Shown here: in pieces, positions 25,888-33,129 of the stretch
Numbering within the stretch: the first letter of the stretch is position 1
Layout: every line of letters begins with the position of its first letter
Assembly (NCBI RefSeq): GCF_002849895.1
Contig: NZ_CP018867.1
Location: 1,488,001-1,552,000 of the forward strand
Direction: 5' to 3'
Length of the DNA stretch: 64,000 nt
Source: Companilactobacillus alimentarius DSM 20249
GTDB taxonomy: Bacteria; Bacillota; Bacilli; Lactobacillales; Lactobacillaceae
The notes under the pieces: generated by a model
What the model saw: the letters and a program-made list of their open reading frames with translations, nothing else
Told to the model about the DNA's origin: nothing
Database searches by the model: none
Program-made: the position numbers and the translations under genes

Positions 25888-25928
25888 AAAAGGCATGACT
25901 TCAACATTTTGAGGTCATGCCTTTTTAT
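25888..25928 (+). terminator. Terminator after the TerC gene
   Basis: AAAGGCATGAC(T)T pairs with GAGGTCATGCCTTTTT; the loop is about 10 bases and a T-run follows. Confidence 0.75.
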
Positions 25929-25965
25929 TTGTTTCTGGTATAATAAATCAACACTTTAAAGATAG

Positions 25966-26011
25966 TTGCATTATGCACATATTGGTGCTACATTAATAGG
26001 CGCATAATGCA
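25966..26011 (+). promoter_or_regulatory. Promoter with two MarR-type operators upstream of the reductase/MarR operon
   Basis: TGCATTATGCA (25967-25977) is a perfect palindrome and CGCATAATGCA (26001-26011) a near copy. They flank and overlap a TTGCAT-17-TACATT promoter (25966-25994), so binding would block transcription. The MarR protein encoded by the second gene is the obvious candidate repressor. Confidence 0.55.
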
Positions 26012-26045
26012 CATAAAATAAAAAACTAAAAAAGAAGGAATTTAA

Positions 26046-27002
26046 ATGAAAGCAGCTATTGTAACCAAAGCAGGAACCAATCCTGTTTACTCAACTTTTA
26101 AAGAACCAAAAAATACAGCGGATGAACTAAAAATCAATGTCACTGCGGCAGCTTTGACTAATCTAACAAAGATGCGGGCCTTAGGTAATCACTATTCTTC
26201 CACCCAAAGTTTCCCTATCATTGCTGGAACTGATGGTGTTGGAACTACCAATGAAGGCAAAAGAGTTTATTTCGCCATGCCAACGGCACCATTTGGCGCT
26301 TTAGCCCAACAGACTATAGTTAATAAGCATTTAATTGTACCAATACCTAAAGAACTAGACGATATTACTGCAGCAGCTATTGCCAATCCAGGAATGTCAT
26401 CTTGGGTGGCTCTAGTTAGTCGTGCCCATTTCAAAGCAGGACAAACCGTCTTGATTAATGGAGCCACTGGTAGTGCCGGCAGTCTGGCTGTTAAAATTGC
26501 TTACCATCTAGGTGCTAAAAAGGTCATTGCGGCTGGTCGTAACGCCGAAAAATTATCCAAGTTAGGCGCTGATGCCACCGTGCCGTTTGATATGACGACT
26601 AAAGATGGAATCGATCAATTTGAAAAAGACTTGGATCCATATTTCAAAGAAGGAATAGATGTCGTCTTGGATTATCTATGGGGCGATAGCGCACTATCCA
26701 TCATGACAGCTATTGCTAAAGCAGGTAATCGCAATAAAAGTCGCTTTGTCAGTATTGGCGCTGCCAGTGGTCAAAAAGATATTAACTTGCCTTCATCATT
26801 ATTACGTTCTTCAACAATTGAAATCCTTGGAAGTGGTGTTAGAAGCGCTTCAATGCCAGAATTATTGGCAAGTATCAAAGGTGTCTTTGAATTTGCGGCG
26901 GCAGAGAATATTTCAATACCTGTAAAAACTTACCCACTAGAAAATATTGAAAGTGCCTGGAACGCACCCACTCAGCCACGTGTCGTTGTTGAGGTTAAAT
27001 AA
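26046..27002 (+). CDS. Medium-chain zinc-independent alcohol dehydrogenase/quinone oxidoreductase
   Basis: A cytosolic MDR-superfamily reductase of 318 residues. The N-terminal GroES-like domain (about 1-110) lacks the zinc ligands. The Rossmann domain begins with I-N-G-A-T-G-S-A-G-S-L-A (about residue 140), the variant of GxGxxG typical of quinone oxidoreductases, and contains an A-G-R-N NADPH phosphate-binding turn. The gene overlaps the ribosome site of the MarR gene and is likely repressed by it, as in redox- or electrophile-responsive reductase/MarR pairs. Substrate unknown. Confidence 0.85.
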   Translation: MKAAIVTKAGTNPVYSTFKEPKNTADELKINVTAAALTNLTKMRALGNHYSSTQSFPIIAGTDGVGTTNEGKRVYFAMPTAPFGALAQQTIVNKHLIVPIPKELDDITAAAIANPGMSSWVALVSRAHFKAGQTVLINGATGSAGSLAVKIAYHLGAKKVIAAGRNAEKLSKLGADATVPFDMTTKDGIDQFEKDLDPYFKEGIDVVLDYLWGDSALSIMTAIAKAGNRNKSRFVSIGAASGQKDINLPSSLLRSSTIEILGSGVRSASMPELLASIKGVFEFAAAENISIPVKTYPLENIESAWNAPTQPRVVVEVK

Positions 27003-27003
27003 G

Positions 27004-27447
27004 TTGATCGAAGAAGAAATCTATAAAAATTTAATCAATATCTTGGTCTTCTTTAATCGAACTGACCGTGATAAGAAATTAATTCAGGCGGCTGGAGTCG
27101 AATTGGAGGCTACTTCTCTACAGGCATTTATTAGTATTGGAAGAATGCAGCCAATAAATGTCAGTGATTTAGCCAATGTTTTGGGAAAGAGCCACTCTAG
27201 TACTAGTCGACAAATTGATAAGCTGGAAAGAAATGAATTAGTGATAACTTATAGTTCTAAAAAGGATTCACGGATTCGCTCAATTCAGTTGTCAAAAAAG
27301 GGTATGCAAATAATAGAAAACCTCAATGAGGCTAGATTGCAAGCAATGCAGAAGGCTTTTGGCTCTTGGCAAGAAAATGATAAACAGTCACTATTATTGA
27401 ATTTAAAGCATTTGTCTAAAACAATTGATGAGATGAGTCAAAAATAG
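27004..27447 (+). CDS. MarR-family transcriptional regulator
   Basis: A protein of 147 residues starting at TTG 27004, one base after the reductase stop; GAGG at 26991 inside the preceding gene serves as ribosome site. A longer frame from 26947 would begin inside the reductase and has no support. The winged helix is clear: V-S-D-L-A-N-V-L-G-K-S-H-S-S-T-S-R-Q-I as helix-turn-helix (about 58-76) and a beta wing S-S-K-K-D-S-R-I-R. No cysteine in a sensing position is obvious. Autoregulation through the two TGCATWATGCA-type sites is inferred. Confidence 0.85.
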   Translation: MIEEEIYKNLINILVFFNRTDRDKKLIQAAGVELEATSLQAFISIGRMQPINVSDLANVLGKSHSSTSRQIDKLERNELVITYSSKKDSRIRSIQLSKKGMQIIENLNEARLQAMQKAFGSWQENDKQSLLLNLKHLSKTIDEMSQK

Positions 27448-27475
27448 CCTCCAAATGGAGGCTATTTTTTATTTT
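27443..27475. terminator. Bidirectional terminator
   Basis: AAAAATAGCCTCC and GGAGGCTATTTTTT form a perfect stem with an AAAT loop between convergent genes. Confidence 0.85.
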
Positions 27476-28865
27476 GCAATTTAGAATGTTTCAAACCATA
27501 AGTGAAGTAGACGACGATTCCAACTGCAATCCACAAGCCAACACTAATCTTGGAGATAGCTGGCAGCATTAACAAGAAATATAAGCTTGCTAAGCCTGCA
27601 AAGATTGGCAGTGCTGGGTACCAAGGCATTTTGAAGCCATCGTTAGGAATATCCTTTCTCTTACGTAGAGGAATTATTCCAAAGGAAATAAAGATAAAGG
27701 CTAAAAGGGTTCCGGCATTGATCAAGGAGGTCAATTCAGTCAAGGGAACTAATCCAGCAAAGAATGCTTGAACGACTGTTGCCACGATAATGGCATTACG
27801 TGGAACTGAATGTTTGAAATCGACTTGACCCATTTTCTTTGGCAACAATCCATCACGTCCTAATGCGTAAACTAGTCGTGAGCCACCGAAAAACATTGTT
27901 AATAACGATGTAAAGATACCCACCAATGCTCCAAGCGTGATTAGTTTATTCCAAGTATCCAGATGAACAACTTTCAAAGCGTAAGCTGCTGGATCATCAA
28001 CGTTCAATTCCTTATAATTAACGATTCCGGTCAATACTAAGGAGAAGGAAACGTACAAAATCACGGCAACGACGACGGTTCCCAAGATACCTTTGACCAT
28101 ATCCTTTTTGGGATCAATCGTTTCAGCAGAGTTAGCTGCCAATGCATCGAAACCGACAAAGGCGAAGAAAACGGTTGAGCAGGCTGTCGAGATCCCGCCT
28201 AAACCAAATGGCTTTGTATGAAACTCTTTCGGATAAAATGGCACATAGTTGCTCGACTTAATATAGAAGAAACCGACAACTACGAACAAGATGATGATTG
28301 CTACTTTGATGATTACTGCCACATTCTCAACCTTTTTAGAAAGACTGGCACCGTAAGAAATAATTACAGCAATCACCAAGACGATTAAAGTCGCCGAGAT
28401 ATTGATAACTCCACCTTCTAGTGGTCCTGCTGAGAGATACTTGGGTAAATTGACACCTATAGCGCCTAAAATATTATTGTTAAAATACGAGGCGAAGCCA
28501 ACTGCCTCGGCTGATACGGTTAGAAAATATTCCAAAATCAAAGCCCAGCCAAGAATCCAGCCAACAATTTCACCATAAATCACGGCACCAAACGAATACG
28601 CTGAACCAGCAACAGGCATTGCTGATGAAAATTCTGCATAGGCCATCCCCACTAAACCAGACACCAATGCTGCAATCAAGAAAGCCACTGCCACAGCAGG
28701 TCCTGCATGTAACGCCGCTTCATGCCCTGGCAAAATGAAAATACCAGTACCAATTACTGCTCCAATCCCTAGTGACAACAGATCTCTTGCACCTAAACTC
28801 TTTGTTAGTCTCGAATCAGCCTTTATGTAGGTATCGACAGATTCTTTTTTAAAGACATTTTTCAT
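27462..28865 (-). CDS. APC-family amino-acid permease (cationic amino-acid transporter type)
   Basis: A permease of 467 residues with about 12-13 helices. The first helix carries the unwound-helix motif G-I-G-A-V-I-G-T-G-I-F and helix 6 a F-F-A-F-V-G-F-D-A-L-A segment, as in YfnA/CAT-type APC transporters. The C-terminus lacks a hydrophilic regulatory extension. An AAGGAG site precedes the ATG. It is transcribed alone, after the terminator of the upstream AraC-type gene. Substrate cannot be fixed from the sequence; branched-chain or cationic amino acids are typical. Confidence 0.88.
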   Translation of the reverse strand: MKNVFKKESVDTYIKADSRLTKSLGARDLLSLGIGAVIGTGIFILPGHEAALHAGPAVAVAFLIAALVSGLVGMAYAEFSSAMPVAGSAYSFGAVIYGEIVGWILGWALILEYFLTVSAEAVGFASYFNNNILGAIGVNLPKYLSAGPLEGGVINISATLIVLVIAVIISYGASLSKKVENVAVIIKVAIIILFVVVGFFYIKSSNYVPFYPKEFHTKPFGLGGISTACSTVFFAFVGFDALAANSAETIDPKKDMVKGILGTVVVAVILYVSFSLVLTGIVNYKELNVDDPAAYALKVVHLDTWNKLITLGALVGIFTSLLTMFFGGSRLVYALGRDGLLPKKMGQVDFKHSVPRNAIIVATVVQAFFAGLVPLTELTSLINAGTLLAFIFISFGIIPLRKRKDIPNDGFKMPWYPALPIFAGLASLYFLLMLPAISKISVGLWIAVGIVVYFTYGLKHSKLQNKK

Positions 28866-28990
28866 AAAAATTTCTCCTTAAATTACGCAGAAACAAGTTA
28901 TTAACATTAAGTTTAAATTTTACTACAATTTTTTTCATAAAAAAAGGACTTATGTATATAAATCGTATACACGCGTTCAATCATCCTTTA

Positions 28991-29045
28991 CAAAAAATGT
29001 AGGAAAAATGACGATTATTAACGCGCCATCTTTCCTACATTTTTT
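28991..29045 (-). terminator. Terminator after the AraC-family gene
   Basis: AAAAAATGTAGGAAA pairs with TTTCCTACATTTTTT around a long loop; the T-run suits minus-strand transcription. Confidence 0.75.
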
Positions 29046-29049
29046 ATTA

Positions 29050-29901
29050 TTAATTGATATCTTCAACCCGATATTTTGTAGGTGCATAACCAGTGTACTT
29101 CTTAAAAGTCTGACTAAAATAACTTAACCTCGTAAATCCTAATGAATCTGAGATCTCGTTGATACTCTGATTGGATTCTTTCAAGAGAATCATTGCCTTT
29201 TGAATTTTTCTGGCATTCAAATAAACTGAGAAGCTCAACCCCGTTTCCCTTTTAAAGAGCTTGCTAAAATAATAATCTGACAAATATACTCGACCAGAAA
29301 ATTGATCTAAAGTTAAACGCTTATCCAAATTATTATCAATGAATTCGATGGCTGCTATGATTGAGCCATTCGATGTTGATAAATGTTTAATTCTTTTTAA
29401 AGCATCACTTTCATTTTCGTCCAGATTATCAATTTCTTTATTCAGATCCAAGGAATATTTAATAACGAAATCATCAATTCCACGATTTTGAATAATCAAG
29501 TTAGCAATGCTTTCAATTAAATAGCGTAAATAATCAACTTGTCTATTCAGTTTTTGCATCACTAAAACATTTTTCATGTCAGCGCTTTTTTCAACATCAC
29601 AGGCAACACAAACTTTACCGATTCGTTGATTAATTGCAGCTATTCTCACCGGAGCGTCGGCATATTCAATACTATACTTATATTTATTGACACTAAGTTT
29701 AGATAAATCCCCCATCTTATCTACCTTTGATAAAGCGTCGCTTTCTGATAACTTACCAAACACACCAGCTTGTAAATTGTCATCATTATTCAATACAAAA
29801 ACAGCTATCTCATTGGTTTGAGCATAAGATTGTAGTAAATGAATAAGCAACTTATCATTACTAGACAACAGAGACTGCAAATCAAATTCTTCCATGATCA
29901 T
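29050..29901 (-). CDS. AraC-family transcriptional regulator with PocR-like sensor domain
   Basis: A regulator of 283 residues. The C-terminal AraC domain (about 182-280) contains both HTH motifs: T-L-D-Q-F-S-G-R-V-Y-L-S-D-Y-Y-F-S-K-L-F-K and S-I-N-E-I-S-D-S-L-G-F. The N-terminal region has the look of a PocR-type ligand domain, including a C-V-A-C-D pair at about residues 95-99 that may bind a metal or be redox-active. It starts 21 bases after the DUF488 gene and is probably co-transcribed with it. Target genes unknown; the permease downstream is separated by a terminator. Confidence 0.82.
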   Translation of the reverse strand: MIMEEFDLQSLLSSNDKLLIHLLQSYAQTNEIAVFVLNNDDNLQAGVFGKLSESDALSKVDKMGDLSKLSVNKYKYSIEYADAPVRIAAINQRIGKVCVACDVEKSADMKNVLVMQKLNRQVDYLRYLIESIANLIIQNRGIDDFVIKYSLDLNKEIDNLDENESDALKRIKHLSTSNGSIIAAIEFIDNNLDKRLTLDQFSGRVYLSDYYFSKLFKRETGLSFSVYLNARKIQKAMILLKESNQSINEISDSLGFTRLSYFSQTFKKYTGYAPTKYRVEDIN

Positions 29902-29922
29902 TAGCCAACCATTCTACAATAT

Positions 29923-30282
29923 TTAAATATTTGAATTTAGATATTCCATTAGAACTACAGCATCGTTATGTTCCTCATCCTTTGCACTGTATAAAATAAG
30001 TACGTCTTGTTTCAAGAGAGCTTCCTTTATTGTTTTTAAAAACTCTTGAGTATAAGGATTATTGTTAATTTCATCCAAATATTTATTTTTAAACTCTAAA
30101 TATTTCTCTGGATCATGTCCAAACCATTTTCTTAATTCAGTTGAAGGGGCGATTTCTTTTGCCCACAAATCAAGATCGGCCCGAACTTTCGACATCCCTC
30201 GAGGCCAAAGTCGATCCACCAAAACTCGATATCCAGCTGGCAATTCTTTATCGTAGATACGCTTTAAAACCAGTTTAGTCAT
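29923..30282 (-). CDS. DUF488 family protein
   Basis: A protein of 119 residues with the DUF488 signature V-D-R-L-W-P-R-G (about 22-29), W-A-K-E-I-A-P-S and L-R-K-W-F-G-H-D-P. This family is common and of unsettled biochemical function. The ATG at 30282 is selected because GAGGAT lies 7 bases before it; the frame extends to 30306 but those codons include the ribosome site. Probably first gene of a two-gene unit with the AraC regulator. Confidence 0.8.
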   Translation of the reverse strand: MTKLVLKRIYDKELPAGYRVLVDRLWPRGMSKVRADLDLWAKEIAPSTELRKWFGHDPEKYLEFKNKYLDEINNNPYTQEFLKTIKEALLKQDVLILYSAKDEEHNDAVVLMEYLNSNI

Positions 30283-30357
30283 CTTTAACATCCTCTTTTT
30301 TATCAATTTTATTGTATCACATCAAATATGATTATTTTTTTCATATTTTTAACATTT

Positions 30358-30384
30358 TTAGCACTCAGCAATTGAGAGTGCTAA
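30358..30384. promoter_or_regulatory. CIRCE operator (HrcA site), perfect
   Basis: TTAGCACTC, nine bases, GAGTGCTAA: an exact CIRCE element upstream of the first hsp20 gene. Confidence 0.93.
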
Positions 30385-30388
30385 ATTC

Positions 30389-30418
30389 TTGAATTTTAAT
30401 CCGGATAGGTCTTATACT
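30389..30418 (+). promoter_or_regulatory. Promoter of the first hsp20 gene
   Basis: TTGAAT (30389-30394) and TATACT (30413-30418), 18-base spacer, directly after CIRCE, so HrcA would occlude the polymerase. Confidence 0.6.
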
Positions 30419-30452
30419 GTATTTGTAATGAAGGGAAAGGAAGTAATGATCT

Positions 30453-30890
30453 ATGGCAAATGAAATTACTGATCGTAACAATCTGATGAGAAATTGGTTC
30501 AATAATGATTCTTGGATGAATAATTTTCCATCAATATTTGATGCCAATTTCCCAGAAAGCTCATATTTAAAGACTGATATTAAAGAAACAGATAAGGATT
30601 ATCAATTAAAGGTTGATCTTCCTGCAGTCGATAAAAAGAACTTAGATATTACTTACAACAACGATATTTTAACTATCAGAGGTCATCGTGACAGTTTCGA
30701 TGATCATAATGATAAGAATGGCGACATGATTATGTCAGAACGTTCCAGCGGACGCTTCAGTAGACAATACAATCTGCCAGAAGTTGATCCAGACAATGTC
30801 AAAGCTACCTATGATAATGGCGTTCTTCAATTGACGCTTCCAAAATTAAAGAAAGACGTTGACTCTGGACACCACATTCAAATCAGCTAA
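30453..30890 (+). CDS. Small heat-shock protein Hsp20 (alpha-crystallin family), copy 1
   Basis: A holdase chaperone of 145 residues. The alpha-crystallin domain spans about 38-135: K-T-D-I-K-E-T-D-K-D-Y opening, R-S-S-G-R-F-S-R-Q-Y-N-L-P centre and A-T-Y-D-N-G-V-L-Q-L-T-L-P-K close, the conserved A-x-x-x-n-G-v-L motif. The N-terminus (N-N-L-M-R-N-W-F) resembles lactobacillar Hsp20. A perfect CIRCE lies 69 bases upstream. A close paralogue follows within 85 bases. Confidence 0.95.
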   Translation: MANEITDRNNLMRNWFNNDSWMNNFPSIFDANFPESSYLKTDIKETDKDYQLKVDLPAVDKKNLDITYNNDILTIRGHRDSFDDHNDKNGDMIMSERSSGRFSRQYNLPEVDPDNVKATYDNGVLQLTLPKLKKDVDSGHHIQIS

Positions 30891-30918
30891 TTGTTTTACT
30901 ATTTTTTTTGACGTTTCA

Positions 30919-30945
30919 TTAGCACTCCATCTACAGTAGTGCTAA
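30919..30945. promoter_or_regulatory. CIRCE-like operator with one changed base
   Basis: TTAGCACTC, nine bases, TAGTGCTAA: 17 of 18 arm positions match CIRCE (first G of the right arm is T). It lies in the 82-base gap between the two hsp20 genes. Confidence 0.8.
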
Positions 30946-30972
30946 AAAATAAACAAAGGAAGTATATAATTT

Positions 30973-31410
30973 ATGGCAAACGAAATTATGGATCGTAACA
31001 ATTTGATGAAAAACTTTTTTAATAATGATGGTTGGATGAACAATTTCCCATCAATCTTTGAAGACAATCTAATGGAAGACTCATCATTGAAGACTGATAT
31101 CAAGGAAAGCGATAAGGATTATGAAGTTCACGTCGATATGCCTGCTTTTGATAAGAAGAATATTGACATTAACTATCAAAACGATGTTTTAACTGTTAGC
31201 GGTCGTCGTGACAGTTTCAATGATCATAATGACGAAAATGGCGATATGATTATGTCCGAGCGTTCCAGTGGTCGCTTTATGAGACAATACCATTTACCAG
31301 CAGCTGATGTTAAAAATATCAAAGCTACTTATGATAATGGTGTTTTGAAAGTCGTTCTTCCTAAACTAGAAAAGGAAACACCTTCACAACATCACATCGA
31401 CATCGACTAA
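30973..31410 (+). CDS. Small heat-shock protein Hsp20, copy 2
   Basis: Same length (145 residues) as copy 1 and alike along its whole length (shared F-P-S-I-F, S-L-K-T-D-I-K-E, F-N-D-H-N-D, M-S-E-R-S-S-G-R-F and A-T-Y-D-N-G-V-L-K), so a tandem duplication. It diverges most at the N-terminus and in the last strand, which could alter assembly with copy 1. It has its own near-perfect CIRCE, suggesting independent HrcA control with weaker repression. No terminator is evident right after it. Confidence 0.93.
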   Translation: MANEIMDRNNLMKNFFNNDGWMNNFPSIFEDNLMEDSSLKTDIKESDKDYEVHVDMPAFDKKNIDINYQNDVLTVSGRRDSFNDHNDENGDMIMSERSSGRFMRQYHLPAADVKNIKATYDNGVLKVVLPKLEKETPSQHHIDID

Positions 31411-31473
31411 TTATAGTTATATGGGGGCGAGGGATTGATTCTATTTTGAATCGTACATTTAATAAATGTCGAA

Positions 31474-31530
31474 TTCACAAAATCTTCACATTTTATAAAT
31501 ATATAATTCATAAAGGTTAAGTATTATAGT
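31474..31530 (+). promoter_or_regulatory. Phased TTCACA repeats and promoter of sRNA candidate 1
   Basis: TTCACA at 31474 and 31485 (11-base period) and TTCATA at 31507 (a further two periods), then TATAGT at 31525-31530. No -35 is present, as for an activated promoter. Direct hexamers with 11-base period are the binding pattern of OmpR/PhoB-type regulators. The same arrangement recurs at 32971. Confidence 0.6.
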
Positions 31531-31535
31531 ATTTG

Positions 31536-31634
31536 TAGATGAGAGATATAAGTAATCCCTTTTCTCACCCCCCTATAACATATATATTTAATCCCCTAAT
31601 AAAAAAGTACCTTTCCCCGAGGTACTTTTTTTAT
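31536..31634 (+). ncRNA. C-rich small RNA candidate 1
   Basis: About 98 nt from the inferred start near 31536 to the T-run of an intrinsic terminator (AAAGTACCT/AGGTACTTT). It shares with candidate 2 the start G-T-A-G-A-T-G-A-G-A-G-A and an identical 32-base block (31568-31599) holding CCCCCC and, 19 bases on, CCCC. The terminator loop also contains CCCC. No ribosome site or conserved frame exists, so it is probably non-coding. C-rich unpaired motifs in Firmicutes sRNAs often pair with Shine-Dalgarno sequences. Confidence 0.65.
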
Positions 31635-31639
31635 TGTCT

Positions 31640-31877
31640 TTTGAGTCTCAGTTGGTAGTAGTTGACTTAAAAATACGATATACTATTCAGTGAAGAGTAG
31701 ATTTTTCTACTCTCATGGGATGTGGCTCAGTGAGTCACAAAGGACTAAGAATTTATAAAAATAAAAGACTTATCAATAAATGGGCTATCCGTAATTTAAA
31801 TTTACTTTTAAATCGTAATTAAACGATAAGCCAATAAGTATAAACTGAAAAAAAGAGTCACTGATTCTTTTCTTCAT
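31640..31877. other. Hairpin-rich non-coding stretch
   Basis: No gene. It holds small stems (GAGTAG/CTACTC at about 31695-31712; GTGGCTCAGTGAGTCAC at about 31731-31747) and leads into a third C-rich element. A longer untranslated RNA ending at about 31938 is possible, but no clear promoter is visible. Confidence 0.35.
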
Positions 31878-31940
31878 CCCCCCTACAAACCAACATAATC
31901 CCCTATAAAAACATCCTCCAATCAGGGTGTTTTTATTTTT
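31878..31940 (+). ncRNA. 3' part of a third C-rich RNA element
   Basis: CCCCCC and a following TAATCCCCTA are arranged as in sRNA candidates 1 and 2, followed by a terminator (ACATCCT/AGGGTGT with a T-run, about 31911-31940) that overlaps the end of the LacI-type gene. The 5' end and promoter are not recognisable; it may be a decayed paralogue. Confidence 0.35.
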
Positions 31941-32895
31941 GCATTCGTTCTTGAAGTGCACCTCGAGCAATGAATTCTGAAGGAATCAATTTCTTAACCG
32001 TCTTATCTTCAAATAGAGACCAAAAAGCATATTCCCCTATTTCTGACAATTTATGATCAATTGTTGAAAAATCCATCAAAAAACTGTAATCCAGATTCTC
32101 CTGTCCAATTACTGGAAGTTTGATTTGCATTTTATCCAACTGGTAAATTATACCCGCAGCAACTTGGTCGCCATTAGCAAAAATTACATCCAATTCTTTA
32201 TTATTAGTCGTTAGTTCTTTTGCGGCCCTGATACCGTCTCTAAAAAACTGCATATCACGAATAACCAATTTTTCAGGAATCTCATGTTGAAAGACTTCAT
32301 GATATGAATCAATCGTCAATTTGGCACTTCGACTCTCACGTTCGTTACGGCTTATCGTAACGCCGATATGTTGAAAGTCCAATTTCTTGAGTAATTTAAA
32401 AGCTTCGATAAATGAAATTTTCCGATTAGTATAAGCACAAGAAATGGGAAAATTTAACGTATCTTCACAACAAGTAATTGGACCATAATTTTGATATTCC
32501 TGGATTTTTTCAAAAGAAATTGCTCGAGAAGTAAAAATCAATCCATCAAAAGCTTGGTGTTTCAACATTTCCAAATAATGTATTTCACTCTTAGCGTTAT
32601 AGTGCGATGGTAATAACGTGACTTGGTAATTTTCTTTGAAGGCTGCTTGGGTAATTGCTGAAACTAATTTTTGAAAATATGGGTGATTACTATACGGCGT
32701 AACGACTCCAACACGGTAAGTTTTTCCAGTGCTAAGAGCTCTAGCAATGTCATTGGGATGATAGTTTAGTTCCTTCATGGCACTTAAGATTTCTTCTTTA
32801 GTCTGCTTGGCAACATAGCTTCGATGATTGAGCACTCGGGAAACGGTCGAAACTGAATGACCTGAAAGTTTGGCAACATCACGAATATTGGACAT
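31933..32895 (-). CDS. LacI/GalR-family transcriptional regulator
   Basis: A regulator of 320 residues. The HTH (I-R-D-V-A-K-L-S-G-H-S-V-S-T-V-S-R-V-L-N, residues 3-23) and hinge (L-S-T-G-K-T) are classical. The periplasmic-binding-like effector domain spans 60-315, starting Y-R-V-G-V-V-T-P-Y. An AAAGGAG site precedes the ATG. No sugar genes adjoin; instead it is flanked on both sides by the C-rich sRNA candidates, and sRNA 2 is divergently transcribed from its promoter region. The ligand cannot be inferred. Confidence 0.88.
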   Translation of the reverse strand: MSNIRDVAKLSGHSVSTVSRVLNHRSYVAKQTKEEILSAMKELNYHPNDIARALSTGKTYRVGVVTPYSNHPYFQKLVSAITQAAFKENYQVTLLPSHYNAKSEIHYLEMLKHQAFDGLIFTSRAISFEKIQEYQNYGPITCCEDTLNFPISCAYTNRKISFIEAFKLLKKLDFQHIGVTISRNERESRSAKLTIDSYHEVFQHEIPEKLVIRDMQFFRDGIRAAKELTTNNKELDVIFANGDQVAAGIIYQLDKMQIKLPVIGQENLDYSFLMDFSTIDHKLSEIGEYAFWSLFEDKTVKKLIPSEFIARGALQERMQK

Positions 32896-32970
32896 AGAAC
32901 CACTCCTTTTTTACAATTGTTAGCTTCCTACAACTGCTTTTCTTTGATTAAATTCTAATAATTTCAAAAG

Positions 32971-33024
32971 TTCACAATTTCTTCACATTTTCAATATAAT
33001 TGGTTCACACTTATTAGTTATAGT
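32971..33024 (+). promoter_or_regulatory. Phased TTCACA repeats and promoter of sRNA candidate 2
   Basis: TTCACA at 32971, 32982 and 33004 (periods 11 and 22), then TATAGT at 33019-33024. Spacing between the three hexamers is identical to that at 31474, although intervening bases differ, which argues for selection. Confidence 0.6.
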
Positions 33025-33030
33025 ATTACT

Positions 33031-33129
33031 TGTAGATGAGAGAGAGATCTCTTATCTCATCCCCCCTATAACATATATATTTAATCCCCTAAAAATAAAA
33101 GAACACCTTCCCCGGGTGTTCTTTTTTAT
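33031..33129 (+). ncRNA. C-rich small RNA candidate 2
   Basis: About 98 nt, paralogous to candidate 1. It begins T-G-T-A-G-A-T-G-A-G-A-G, forms a 5' GAGA/TCTC stem, contains the identical 32-base block (33061-33092) with CCCCCC and CCCC, and ends in a terminator (GAACACC/GGTGTTC, loop TTCCCCG). The terminator stem has changed in sequence but not in structure relative to candidate 1, which supports a real RNA. It lies between the LacI-type gene and menG, divergent from the first and convergent with the second. Confidence 0.65.

Noticed and set aside
31540..31680. Short ATG frames inside the sRNA candidates that could encode peptides
   Set aside because: No ribosome site precedes the ATG, which lies at the very 5' end of the transcript. 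The frame differs between the two copies (about 43 and 11 codons), so coding function is not supported.
31785..31970. 61-residue minus-strand frame overlapping the end of the LacI-type gene
   Set aside because: Low-complexity composition, no ribosome site, overlaps the third C-rich element and the LacI stop; a shadow frame.
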